Positions 1 to 6,018 of a stretch of DNA of 7,906 nucleotides are shown one piece after another; positions within the stretch are counted from its first letter, which is position 1, and every line of letters begins with the position of its first letter. The stretch covers positions 1 through 7,906 of the forward strand of contig JAJTBK010000092.1 in NCBI GenBank assembly GCA_021286965.1, read 5' to 3'. The position numbers and the translations under genes are program-made. The notes beneath the pieces are model-generated. The model had not been told where the DNA came from. It worked only from the letters and a program-made list of their open reading frames with translations, and ran no database searches. The DNA comes from Comamonadaceae bacterium. GTDB lineage: Bacteria; Pseudomonadota; Gammaproteobacteria; Burkholderiales; Burkholderiaceae_C.

Positions 1-956
1 GTACTCCTCCCCCCACCCTCCAGTCGCCGCAACACCCCCAGCGCCAGCAGCGCATTGATGTCGCGCAGCGCGGTATCCGGTGAGCATTTGGCAATGGCCG
101 CCCATTTGGCGTTGGTCAGCTTGCCTTCCATGCCGTCGAGCACGCGATTGAGCACCAGCGTTTGGCGTTCGTTCAACGGTGTTCCGGCCCATTGCTGCCA
201 GAACCGGGCCTTGGTCAGCACGCCGGTCAGCAAGCTGTCTGCGCCCTGCACGGCGCGCAGCAGGCAGGCCAGGAACCACTGCAGCCAGGGCGTGATGTCC
301 AGCGTGCCGGTTTGCGTGGTTTCCAGTTGCTCGTAGTAGTGCTTGCGTTCGCGCTGGATTTGCGCGCTCAGGCTGTAAAAGCGCTGGCCGCTGCCTTCGG
401 CGCGCGCCAGCGCCATGTCGCCCACGGCGCGGCTGATGCGGCCGTTGCCGTCGTCGAAGGGATGCAGCGTGACCAGCCACAGGTGGGCCAGCCCGGCGTG
501 GATGAGCGCGTCGCCCGCGCCGGGCGCGTTGAACCAGTCCAGGAACGCGGCGGTCTCCTGCCCCAGGCGGTTGGCGGGCGGTGCTTCGTAATGCACTTTT
601 TCGCGGCCCACGGGGCCGGAGACGACCTGCATCGGCCCAGCGGCGTCGTTGCGCCACGCGCCGACCTGGATGCGCACCCGGCCGCTGTAGCCCGTGGGGA
701 AGAGGGCGGCGTGCCAGCCAAACAGCCGCTCGGGCGTCAGCGGCATGGCGTGGCACTGGGTGGCGTCCAGCACCATGTCCACCACGCCGTCCACATGCCG
801 GTCGGCGGGCGCCAGCACGCCGATGTCCACGCCCAGGCGCCGGGCGATGGACGAGCGCACGGTGGCCTGGTCCAGCGCCTCGCCTTCGATGGCGCTGGAG
901 GTGACGACCTCCTGCGTCAGCGCCTGCACCGTGGCCTGGTCGCGCTGCGCAACGCC
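1..956 (-). pseudogene. Fic family protein, N-terminally truncated, continues past the left edge
   Basis: The minus strand is open from 956 to the left edge (about 318 codons) and reads as a Fic-domain protein. The family transfers AMP or related nucleotides onto target proteins. The catalytic motif HPFDDGNGR is intact at 464-438. An SSAIEG segment at 899-882 fits the inhibitory (S/T)xxxE(G/N) motif of self-inhibited Fic proteins. A C-terminal winged-helix-like stretch (PDTALRDINALLALGVL) is still in progress near position 10, so only a few codons are missing on that side. The N-terminus is gone: an in-frame TGA lies at 957-959, and homologues of this type (DUF4172-Fic, from memory about 370 residues) carry some 50-65 more residues there. 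The only early in-frame start is GTG at 929-927, without a visible ribosome binding site. No missing piece is found in other frames upstream, where the VOC gene leader begins. I read this as a deletion relic; a shortened functional protein from GTG929 cannot be excluded. Confidence 0.72.
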
Positions 957-1023
957 TCAGTCCACTACGATACGCACCCCCGCCACACCCGAGGCGGCAC
1001 ATTTTTCAGGAGATCAACACACC

Positions 1024-1404
1024 ATGTTCAGCCACGTGATGCTGGGAGCCAGGGACCTTGAACAATCCCGGCAGTTTTACGACGCTCTTTTGGGCGCCCT
1101 GGGCCATGCCCCCGGGGTGGCCAACAAGAGCCGGTATTTCTACCGCAGCGCGGGCGGAAATTTCGGCATCACGCTGCCCATCAACGGCGAAGCGGCCTGC
1201 CATGGCAATGGCAGCACGCTGGGTTTTGCGGCCACCTCGCCCGAGCAGGTGGATGCCGCCCACGCTGCGGGCGTGGCCGCCGGGGGCGTGAGCTGCGAAA
1301 ACCCGCCGGGCTGGCGCGAGCTGGGCAATGGCGTTCGCCTGTACCTGGCCTACCTGCGCGACCCGGCAGGCAACAAGCTGTGCCTGACCTACCGCCCGGC
1401 GTGA
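1024..1404 (+). CDS. VOC-fold (glyoxalase/bleomycin resistance/dioxygenase-like) protein
   Basis: A 126-residue single-domain protein of the vicinal oxygen chelate superfamily, the usual length for one two-module unit. It opens with FSHVMLGARDLEQSRQFYDALLGALG, the standard first beta strand and helix. It ends with YLAYLRDPAGNKLCL, the typical closing strand. The start is fixed by AGGAGA at 1008-1013, ten bases before ATG. His4 sits where the first metal ligand of glyoxalase-type enzymes lies. The usual later ligands look replaced: the strand that often reads GTHIAFAA is GSTLGFAA here, and the final Glu position is Cys (GNKLCL). It may therefore not be a classical metal-dependent lyase. Substrate and pathway cannot be told from the sequence. 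No soluble-export signal is present, so it should be cytoplasmic. It abuts the broken Fic gene, transcribed in the opposite direction. Confidence 0.85.
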   Translation: MFSHVMLGARDLEQSRQFYDALLGALGHAPGVANKSRYFYRSAGGNFGITLPINGEAACHGNGSTLGFAATSPEQVDAAHAAGVAAGGVSCENPPGWRELGNGVRLYLAYLRDPAGNKLCLTYRPA

Positions 1405-1420
1405 ACACGGGAGGGTTTTG

Positions 1421-1507
1421 ATGCAACTGTCAGAACCATGGGTGCTGGGGCAGGGCCGCATCGGCATGTTTGGCCTGGCGGGAGCGCTGGGGGCGCATTT
1501 GGCGTGA
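1421..1507 (+). other. 28-codon open reading frame, possible transporter gene remnant
   Basis: The frame starts 16 bases after the VOC stop, with GGGAGGG (1409-1415) ending five bases before ATG, a strong ribosome binding site. The peptide contains GRIGMFGLAGALGAHLA, then TGA. The GMFGLAGALGA stretch resembles the segment ahead of a conserved loop in major facilitator (MFS) transporters. This resemblance is from memory and is short and low in complexity. It may be a leftover of a decayed MFS gene, a real microprotein co-transcribed with the VOC gene, or chance. A diverged copy of its last ten codons lies at 1627-1659. Confidence 0.22.
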
Positions 1508-1527
1508 TGGCGGGGCTTTGAACGGCG

Positions 1528-1591
1528 CGATTGTGCGTATTTCCACTAGGAAATAACGAAAAATGTGGGAATACATCCGAGCGCACAATCG
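1528..1591. repeat. 10-bp inverted repeat flanking the GST leader palindrome
   Basis: CGATTGTGCG (1528-1537) and its exact reverse complement CGCACAATCG (1582-1591) are separated by 44 bases, with the shorter palindrome at 1538-1555 directly inside the left arm. The arrangement could be two operator half-regions or the base of a leader RNA structure. The role is inferred only from symmetry and position before the glutathione transferase gene. Confidence 0.45.
1538..1555 (+). promoter_or_regulatory. Perfect palindrome TATTTCC-ACTA-GGAAATA, candidate operator for the GST operon
   Basis: Seven-base arms (1538-1544 and 1549-1555) match perfectly across a four-base spacer, in a locally AT-richer patch of otherwise GC-rich DNA, 128 bases before the glutathione transferase start. 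This is the expected shape of a site for a dimeric repressor. It lacks the GC-rich stem and T-run of a terminator. A -35-like TTGTGC (1531-1536) overlaps the left side, but no clean -10 is evident. The regulator is not encoded in the window. Confidence 0.5.
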
Positions 1592-1682
1592 GCCCTTTCC
1601 CCAGTGTTTGCAGGCCATCGGCAGCGGTGGCTGGCGCCCTGGGGGCGCACTTGGCTTGACTGCGTACCGCGTGGAGAAGCAC

Positions 1683-2375
1683 ATGGCACTGAACCACCCG
1701 ATTACCGCCCAGTGGCCCGCGCGCCACCCCGACCGTCTGCAGCTGTACTCCCTGCCCACGCCCAACGGCGTGAAGGTGTCGATTGCGCTCGAAGAAATGC
1801 AGCTGCCTTACGAGGCGCACCGCATCAGCTTTGAGCGGGGCGAACAGTTCCTGCCGGCGTTCCTGGCGCTCAACCCGAACAACAAGATCCCGGCGATCCT
1901 CGATCCGCACGGCCCTGGCGGCGCGCCGCTGGCGCTGTTCGAGTCGGGCGCGATCTTGCTCTACCTGGCCGAGAAAACCGGCCAATTCCTGCCCACCGAG
2001 GCCAGCGCACGCTACCAGGCGCTGCAGTGGCTGATGTGGCAGATGGGCGGCCTGGGGCCGATGTTCGGCCAGCTCGGCTTCTTTCATAAGTACGCCGGCA
2101 AGGACTACGAGGACAAGCGCCCGCGCGATCGCTACGTGGCCGAGTCGCGGCGCCTGCTGGGCGTGCTCGAACAGCATCTGGCCGGTCGCGCCTGGATGCT
2201 GGGCGAAAATTACAGCATCGTCGATATGGCCATCTTCCCCTGGGTGAACAACCTCGTCACGCACTACGCGGCCGGCGAGCTGGTCGGCTGGGCGGAGTTT
2301 TCCCAGGTGCAACGCGTGCTCGCCACCTTCCTGGCGCGCCCGGCGGTACAACGCGGGCTGCAAGTGCCCGCTTGA
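1683..2375 (+). CDS. Glutathione S-transferase, YfcG/YghU-like disulfide reductase type
   Basis: A 230-residue cytoplasmic glutathione transferase-fold protein. The N-terminal thioredoxin-like domain (about residues 18-100) has LYSLPTPNGVKV (TPNG at 26-29), NNKIPAI (66-72, containing the cis-proline) and FESGAILLYL (ESG at 87-89). The TPNG motif with Thr and Asn replacing a catalytic Tyr/Ser/Cys is the hallmark of the E. coli YfcG/YghU group, which bind glutathione or its disulfide and reduce disulfide bonds. The helical domain follows, with LQWLMWQMGGLGPMFGQ and ENYSIVDMAIFPWVNN. GGAGA at 1673-1677 supports ATG1683. An in-frame ATG at 1563 would add 40 residues unlike the family and is rejected. 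The DAACS symporter gene starts 27 bases downstream, so the two are probably co-transcribed. The true substrate is unknown. Confidence 0.92.
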   Translation: MALNHPITAQWPARHPDRLQLYSLPTPNGVKVSIALEEMQLPYEAHRISFERGEQFLPAFLALNPNNKIPAILDPHGPGGAPLALFESGAILLYLAEKTGQFLPTEASARYQALQWLMWQMGGLGPMFGQLGFFHKYAGKDYEDKRPRDRYVAESRRLLGVLEQHLAGRAWMLGENYSIVDMAIFPWVNNLVTHYAAGELVGWAEFSQVQRVLATFLARPAVQRGLQVPA

Positions 2376-2402
2376 GTCATTACAACAACAAGGTTTTCGC
2401 CC

Positions 2403-3743
2403 ATGGCAGCTACCTCTTTGACCCCTCCTAAAAAAACCATTCCCCCGGCCTACCTGATTTTGGTGGCGATGCTGGTCGGCATTGGCGTGGGCTATTTCAT
2501 CTTCGTGCAGTTCCCGGACAAGCAGGCGGCCAAGGAGATCGCCGGCTACATCTCCATCCTCTCGGACGTGTTCCTGCGCCTGATCAAGATGCTGATCGGG
2601 CCGCTGGTGTTCTCGACCCTGGTGGTGGGCATTGCGCACATGGGCGACGCGGCCTCGGTCGGGCGCGTGTTCGTCAAGGCCATGCTGTGGTTCGTCACCG
2701 CCTCGCTGGTGTCGCTGGTGCTGGGCCTGGTGCTGGCCAACTGGCTGCAGCCGGGGCACAACCTGGGCCTGCCGCTGCCCGACGTGGGTGCGGCCACCAA
2801 CCTGGCGACGGCCAAGTTCACGCTCAAGGAATTCGTCAACCACCTGGTGCCCAAGTCCTTCGCCGAGGCCATGGCGAACAACGAAATCCTGCAGATCGTG
2901 GTGTTCTCGATGTTCTTTGGCGTCGCCCTGGCGGCGCTGGGTGAGAAGGGCAAGCAGCTCATCGCCGTGACCGAGGAGCTGGCGCACGTCATGCTCAAGA
3001 TCACGGGCTACGTCATGAAGCTCGCACCCCTGGCAGTGTTTGCCGCCATGGCGGCGACGGTGGCCGTCAACGGCCTGGGCGTGCTGCTCAAGTTTGCCGT
3101 CTTCATGGGCGACTTCTACCTCGGCCTGTTCCTGCTCTGGAGCCTGCTGGTGCTGGCGGGGTTTGCCTTTTTGGGCAAGCGCATCTTCAAGCTGCTCGCG
3201 CTCATCAAGGAGGCGTTCATGCTCTCCTTTGCCACCGCCAGCTCCGAGGCCGCCTACCCCAAGATCCTCGACGGCCTGGACCGCTTTGGCGTCAAGCGCA
3301 AAATTTCGAGCTTCGTCATGCCCATGGGCTACTCGTTCAACCTCGACGGCTCGATGATGTACTGCACCTTCGCCACGCTGTTCATCGCCCAGGCCTACGA
3401 CATCCACCTCTCGCTGGCGACACAGATCACCATGCTGCTCATCCTCATGCTCACCTCCAAGGGCATGGCCGGCGTGCCGCGCGCCTCGCTGGTGGTGATT
3501 GCCGCCACGCTCAACCAGTTCGACATTCCCGAAGCCGGCCTGCTGCTGATCCTGGGCGTGGACACCTTCCTCGACATGGGCCGCTCGGCCACCAACGCCG
3601 TCGGCAACTCCATCGCCAGCGCCGTCGTTGCCAAGTGGGAGGGCCAGCTGCTGCCCGAGGACGAGGCCGCCGCACACGCGCGCAGCATGGATGAAGAAGC
3701 CGCCGCCCGCGCCCACCCCGTGCCCGGGCCGGATCTGGCATGA
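2403..3743 (+). CDS. Dicarboxylate/amino acid:cation symporter (DAACS family)
   Basis: A 446-residue inner-membrane secondary transporter of the GltP/GltPh/DctA fold, with hydrophobic segments from about residue 15 onward. The signature elements are in order. The first re-entrant hairpin has TASSEAAYP (278-286), with two serines rather than three. The unwound helix reads NLDGS (313-317), matching the family NMDGT. The second hairpin is SKGMAGVP (352-359). The substrate helix reads DTFLDMGRSATNAVGN (387-402); Arg394 matches the arginine that binds acidic side chains in GltPh, which points to glutamate, aspartate or a C4-dicarboxylate. Asn402 stands where GltPh has an aspartate that binds sodium, so coupling may be to protons. 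The tail (about 413-446) is charged and alanine-rich. AAGG at 2390-2393 precedes the start. The stop overlaps the start of the next gene (ATGA), implying translational coupling with the binding protein. Confidence 0.93.
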   Translation: MAATSLTPPKKTIPPAYLILVAMLVGIGVGYFIFVQFPDKQAAKEIAGYISILSDVFLRLIKMLIGPLVFSTLVVGIAHMGDAASVGRVFVKAMLWFVTASLVSLVLGLVLANWLQPGHNLGLPLPDVGAATNLATAKFTLKEFVNHLVPKSFAEAMANNEILQIVVFSMFFGVALAALGEKGKQLIAVTEELAHVMLKITGYVMKLAPLAVFAAMAATVAVNGLGVLLKFAVFMGDFYLGLFLLWSLLVLAGFAFLGKRIFKLLALIKEAFMLSFATASSEAAYPKILDGLDRFGVKRKISSFVMPMGYSFNLDGSMMYCTFATLFIAQAYDIHLSLATQITMLLILMLTSKGMAGVPRASLVVIAATLNQFDIPEAGLLLILGVDTFLDMGRSATNAVGNSIASAVVAKWEGQLLPEDEAAAHARSMDEEAAARAHPVPGPDLA

Positions 3744-4663
3744 AGGCCGCCGTTCTTCTCCTGGGCGCCTGGCTCGCCCTGGGCAGCGCGCAGGCCGAAG
3801 ACGGCCCCGAGAGCAGCAGCCGCAACCCCGGCGCCCAGCCCCTGAGCGGCCTGCTGGCGCAGGTGCGCAGCAGTGGCAGCGTGGCCCTGGCGTACCGCAC
3901 CAGCTCGGTGCCGTTTTCCTACCTGAATGCACAGGGCCAGCCCATCGGCTACTCGATCGCGCTGTGCCAGGCGCTGGTGCAGGGCATGGAGCAGGTGGTG
4001 CAGCGCCCGCTGACGATCCGCTGGGTACCCGTCACCGCCGCCACCCGCCAGGAGGCGATTACGAGCGGCGCTGCCGACCTCGAATGCGGCTCGACCACCA
4101 GCAACGTGGCACGCCAGCGCACCGTGGCGTTCTCGCCGACGATCTTCGTCGCCGGCACGCGCCTCTTGGTTCGTAAAAAATCGGGCATCCGCGACTGGCG
4201 CGATCTGGCGGGCAAGAGCGTGGCCGTGACCGAGGGCACGACCAACGCCGCCCTGCTGCAAAAACTCGCCCCGCGCCTGCCGCAGCCGCCCCTGCTGCTG
4301 GTGCAGCGCGAGCACCAGGACGCGTTTGCCCAGGTCGCCAGCGGCGCCGCCGACGCCTTTGCCACCGACGACGTGCTGCTGCACGGCCTGGTGGCGCAAA
4401 CCCCGGGCGCGCGCGAGCGCCTGGCCGTGGTCGGCGAGCTGCTGTCCTACGAACCCTACGCCCTCATGTTCCGCAAGGGCGACCCGCAGCTGGCCAAGTT
4501 CGTCACCGACCGCCTGCGCAGCCTGGCGGCCGACGGCGAGATCGAGCGCCAGTACGAACGCTGGTTCCTGCGTCCGCTGCCCGACGGCCAGCGCCTGAAC
4601 CTGCCCATGAGCGCGCAGCTGCAGGCGATCATCGAAAGCCTGGCGGCGGCCCAGGTGGAATAA
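3740..4663 (+). CDS. Periplasmic amino acid-binding protein, GltI-like (SBP family 3)
   Basis: A 307-residue extracytoplasmic solute-binding protein. A signal peptide is clear: MK, a hydrophobic core, and a likely cut after AQA (residue 19). Mature landmarks match E. coli GltI, the glutamate/aspartate-binding component of an ABC importer: SSVPFSYLN (from 55), IGYSIALCQAL, DLECGSTTSNVARQR (ECGSTT at 115-120), TIFVAGTRLLV and AVTEGTTN. No lipobox is seen, so it should be soluble in the periplasm. Its ATG overlaps the symporter stop by four bases, so it is almost certainly co-expressed with that carrier. No ABC permease or ATPase gene lies nearby, which makes it an orphan binding protein that may serve a distant transporter, a sensor, or the carrier itself. 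Its last 24 codons and downstream region are duplicated at 7696-7872. Confidence 0.92.
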   Translation: MKAAVLLLGAWLALGSAQAEDGPESSSRNPGAQPLSGLLAQVRSSGSVALAYRTSSVPFSYLNAQGQPIGYSIALCQALVQGMEQVVQRPLTIRWVPVTAATRQEAITSGAADLECGSTTSNVARQRTVAFSPTIFVAGTRLLVRKKSGIRDWRDLAGKSVAVTEGTTNAALLQKLAPRLPQPPLLLVQREHQDAFAQVASGAADAFATDDVLLHGLVAQTPGARERLAVVGELLSYEPYALMFRKGDPQLAKFVTDRLRSLAADGEIERQYERWFLRPLPDGQRLNLPMSAQLQAIIESLAAAQVE

Positions 4664-4684
4664 AACAACCCCAGCAAAAAATAG

Positions 4685-4821
4685 CCTGATTGGTGATCTG
4701 CCTCAGATGTTTACCCCTATCCGTTCGGGCTGAGCTTGTCGAAGCCAGGGCGTGATGTGCGAACAGCCCTTCGACAAGCTCAGGGCGAACGGGGTTTGTC
4801 TGAGGCAGGTCGCTAATCAGG
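4685..4821. mobile_element. MITE-like terminal-inverted-repeat element with 9-bp target duplication
   Basis: The ends read CTGATTGGTGATCTGCCTCA... (left, from 4686) and ...TGAGGCAGGTCGCTAATCAG (right, to 4820), an inverted repeat of about 22-23 bases with three mismatches. Inside is a second inverted repeat (4721-4744 with 4769-4792, two mismatches in 24) built on GAGCTTGTCGAAG and CTTCGACAAGCTC, a type of palindrome I recall as widespread in Comamonadaceae and some other proteobacteria. The element is flanked by AAAAATAGC on both sides (4677-4685 and 4822-4830). The duplicate locus at 7782-7790 has AAAAATAGC once and no element, which directly shows an empty site. There is no coding capacity, so mobilisation would need a transposase supplied elsewhere. 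The edges are uncertain by one base. Confidence 0.82.
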
Positions 4822-4826
4822 AAAAA

Positions 4827-4863
4827 TAGCTGCTAGCGCTTATCCAGCAAGCGCCAGAAGCTA
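4827..4863. repeat. Comamonadaceae-type intergenic palindrome, copy A
   Basis: Arms TAGCTGCTAGCGCTT (4827-4841) and AAGCGCCAGAAGCTA (4849-4863) are complementary with two mismatches around a seven-base loop. Palindromes of this TAGCTGCTAGCGCTT type recur between genes in Acidovorax-like genomes (from memory). A second copy with slightly different arms sits at 7787-7823. It may add to the terminator structure just downstream. Confidence 0.6.
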
Positions 4864-4877
4864 TCAAACCGATAGCA

Positions 4878-4900
4878 AACGGGCGCCTTGGGCGCCCGTT
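4878..4900. terminator. Strong GC-rich hairpin, probable (bidirectional) terminator, copy A
   Basis: AACGGGCGCC, loop TTG, GGCGCCCGTT forms a perfect ten-pair stem about 215 bases after the binding-protein stop. No T-run follows on the plus strand; on the minus strand the stem is followed by TTGCTATC. Activity is therefore inferred from stem strength and from the second copy lying between convergent gene ends. At this position it would end the GST-symporter-binding-protein transcript before the chr promoter. Confidence 0.55.
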
Positions 4901-4961
4901 GTGCATGGTGGTGTTTGAACTACCCGTTCAACGGCTTCTTTTCGCTCGGAACCCTACAGTT

Positions 4962-5017
4962 TTGACGGCAGTAATCTTGTAGAGATCACTACATGATTGC
5001 AGCATACATAACTACAT
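4962..5017 (+). promoter_or_regulatory. chrBA promoter region with inverted-repeat operator (candidate ChrB site)
   Basis: A good -35 box TTGACG lies at 4962-4967. Overlapping the expected -10 zone is an inverted repeat, ATCTTGTAG (4974-4982), six-base spacer, CTACATGAT (4989-4997), with one mismatched pair. CTACAT recurs at 5012-5017. No textbook -10 is visible, which fits a regulated promoter. ChrB proteins are known chromate-responsive regulators of their own operons, so this symmetric site 35 bases before chrB is the natural candidate for its binding. The region 4913-4961 just upstream shows nothing else recognisable. Confidence 0.55.
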
Positions 5018-5031
5018 CCTAAGCTGCCGCC

Positions 5032-5994
5032 ATGACTCATCCTTCCGCCCCATGGCTGGCCCTGATCGTCAGCCTCCCCTCTGCGAGCGCCACGGCACGT
5101 ATGCGGATCTGGCGTGCCGTGAAGGCGCTGGGCTGCGCAGCCCTGCGCGATGGTGCCTATCTGCTGCCCGCGCAGACTGAGCAGGCCGCGCAGCTGCAGG
5201 CCCTGGCCGACGAAACGCGGCAAGAGGATGGACAAGCCTGGCTGCTGCAGGTGCAGGCCAAGGATATGGCCGAGCAAGCCATCTTCCAGGCACTGTTCGA
5301 CCGTACGGCTGATTATTCCCCTTGGCTGGAAGAGCTGAAGCAAGCACGCCAAGCCCTTTCCGATCTGGGCACCACGGAACTCCAGCGTCTACAGCGAAAG
5401 CAGGCACGCATCTACGCGGCCATCCGCAAGATCGATTTTTTCCCGGGGGAAACCTCGATCCGCGCCGAAGCCCAATGGCGGGACTTCAGCAATGCCATCG
5501 AAGCGATGCAGTCCCCCGGTGAACCGCAGGCAACGGCTGGACGCATTGCCCGGCGCGACCGCATACAGTACCAGGGGCGGCTGTGGGCAACACGCCGCCA
5601 CCTGTGGGTGGATCGTGTGGCGAGCGCCTGGCTGATCCAGCGCTTCATCGACCCACATGCGCGCTTCCTGTGGCTAGATGCCCCCGCCGACTGCCCGCCG
5701 GATGCGCTGGGTTTCGATTTTGACGGTGCGACGTTCTCGCATGTGGGCGAGCGCGTGACGTTCGAGGTGCTGCTCACGAGCTTCGGCCTGGAAGGCGATC
5801 GCAGCCTGGCCCAGCTCGGCGCCATGGTGCACGCGCTGGACGTGGGCGGCGCTGCCCCACCCGAGGCCGGTGGCTTCGAGGCCGTGCTGGCCGGCGCGCG
5901 CAAGCGCTGGCCAGACGATGACGTGCTGTTGGCAGATATCGGCGGGGTGCTGGACTCGCTCCACGCGCATTTCTCCAACCCGCGTAAACCGTAG
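5032..5994 (+). CDS. chrB: ChrB, chromate-responsive regulator of chromate resistance
   Basis: A 320-residue protein matching the ChrB family, cytoplasmic regulators that sense chromate and control chrBA transcription. The N-terminal half starts LALIVSLPSASATARMRIWRAVKALGCAALRDGAYLLP, the ChrB-type DNA-binding region. A basic, helical linker follows around residues 100-135 (LQRLQRKQARIYAAIRKIDFFPGE). The C-terminal ChrB domain begins near 187 with TRRHLWVDRVASAWLIQRFIDP and contains FSHVGERVTFEVLL (His237, Glu240, Glu245) and ALDVGG; such conserved His/Glu residues may take part in sensing. The length is normal for the family. The start at 5032 follows the promoter closely; there is no strong ribosome binding site ahead of it, only a weak AAG-containing stretch. 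chrA follows after 24 bases, so the two form one operon. Confidence 0.93.
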   Translation: MTHPSAPWLALIVSLPSASATARMRIWRAVKALGCAALRDGAYLLPAQTEQAAQLQALADETRQEDGQAWLLQVQAKDMAEQAIFQALFDRTADYSPWLEELKQARQALSDLGTTELQRLQRKQARIYAAIRKIDFFPGETSIRAEAQWRDFSNAIEAMQSPGEPQATAGRIARRDRIQYQGRLWATRRHLWVDRVASAWLIQRFIDPHARFLWLDAPADCPPDALGFDFDGATFSHVGERVTFEVLLTSFGLEGDRSLAQLGAMVHALDVGGAAPPEAGGFEAVLAGARKRWPDDDVLLADIGGVLDSLHAHFSNPRKP

Positions 5995-6018
5995 CACTTC
6001 AGCACTTCAGGGACGAAC

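Larger units (their letters stand above)
4590..4912. repeat. Direct repeat copy A: 3' end of binding-protein gene plus terminator (interrupted)
   Basis: From 4590 the sequence matches 7696 onward, through the end of the binding-protein gene, its TAA, an intergenic palindrome and a terminator-like hairpin, up to GTGCATGGTGGT at 4901-4912. Outside this span the two copies diverge at once. The first ~90 bases are identical apart from one A in an A-run. The part after the inserted element differs by three substitutions in about 80 bases. This copy carries 146 extra bases, namely a MITE-like element and its target duplication. Together the copies bracket the chromate genes. Confidence 0.93.

Noticed and set aside
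162..1061. A 299-codon plus-strand frame opposite the Fic gene
   Set aside because: The opposite strand has an intact Fic motif. This frame is a GC-driven shadow that also runs into the VOC leader.
1563..1682. N-terminal extension of the glutathione transferase from ATG1563
   Set aside because: The 40 extra residues do not resemble the family, and ATG1683 has a well-placed GGAGA.
3488..3495. GCTGGTGG, identical to the E. coli Chi site
   Set aside because: It lies inside the symporter coding sequence, is common in GC-rich DNA, and the E. coli motif need not apply in betaproteobacteria.
1389..3932. An 847-codon open frame on the minus strand
   Set aside because: It is antisense to the VOC end, GST, symporter and binding-protein genes. 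Its product is rich in His, Arg, Gln and Gly with no domain, as expected when GC-rich codons are read backwards.
4721..4792. Inner hairpin taken as the terminator of the binding-protein gene
   Set aside because: It belongs to the inserted element and is missing from the duplicate locus. The 4878-4900 hairpin is shared by both copies and is the better terminator.
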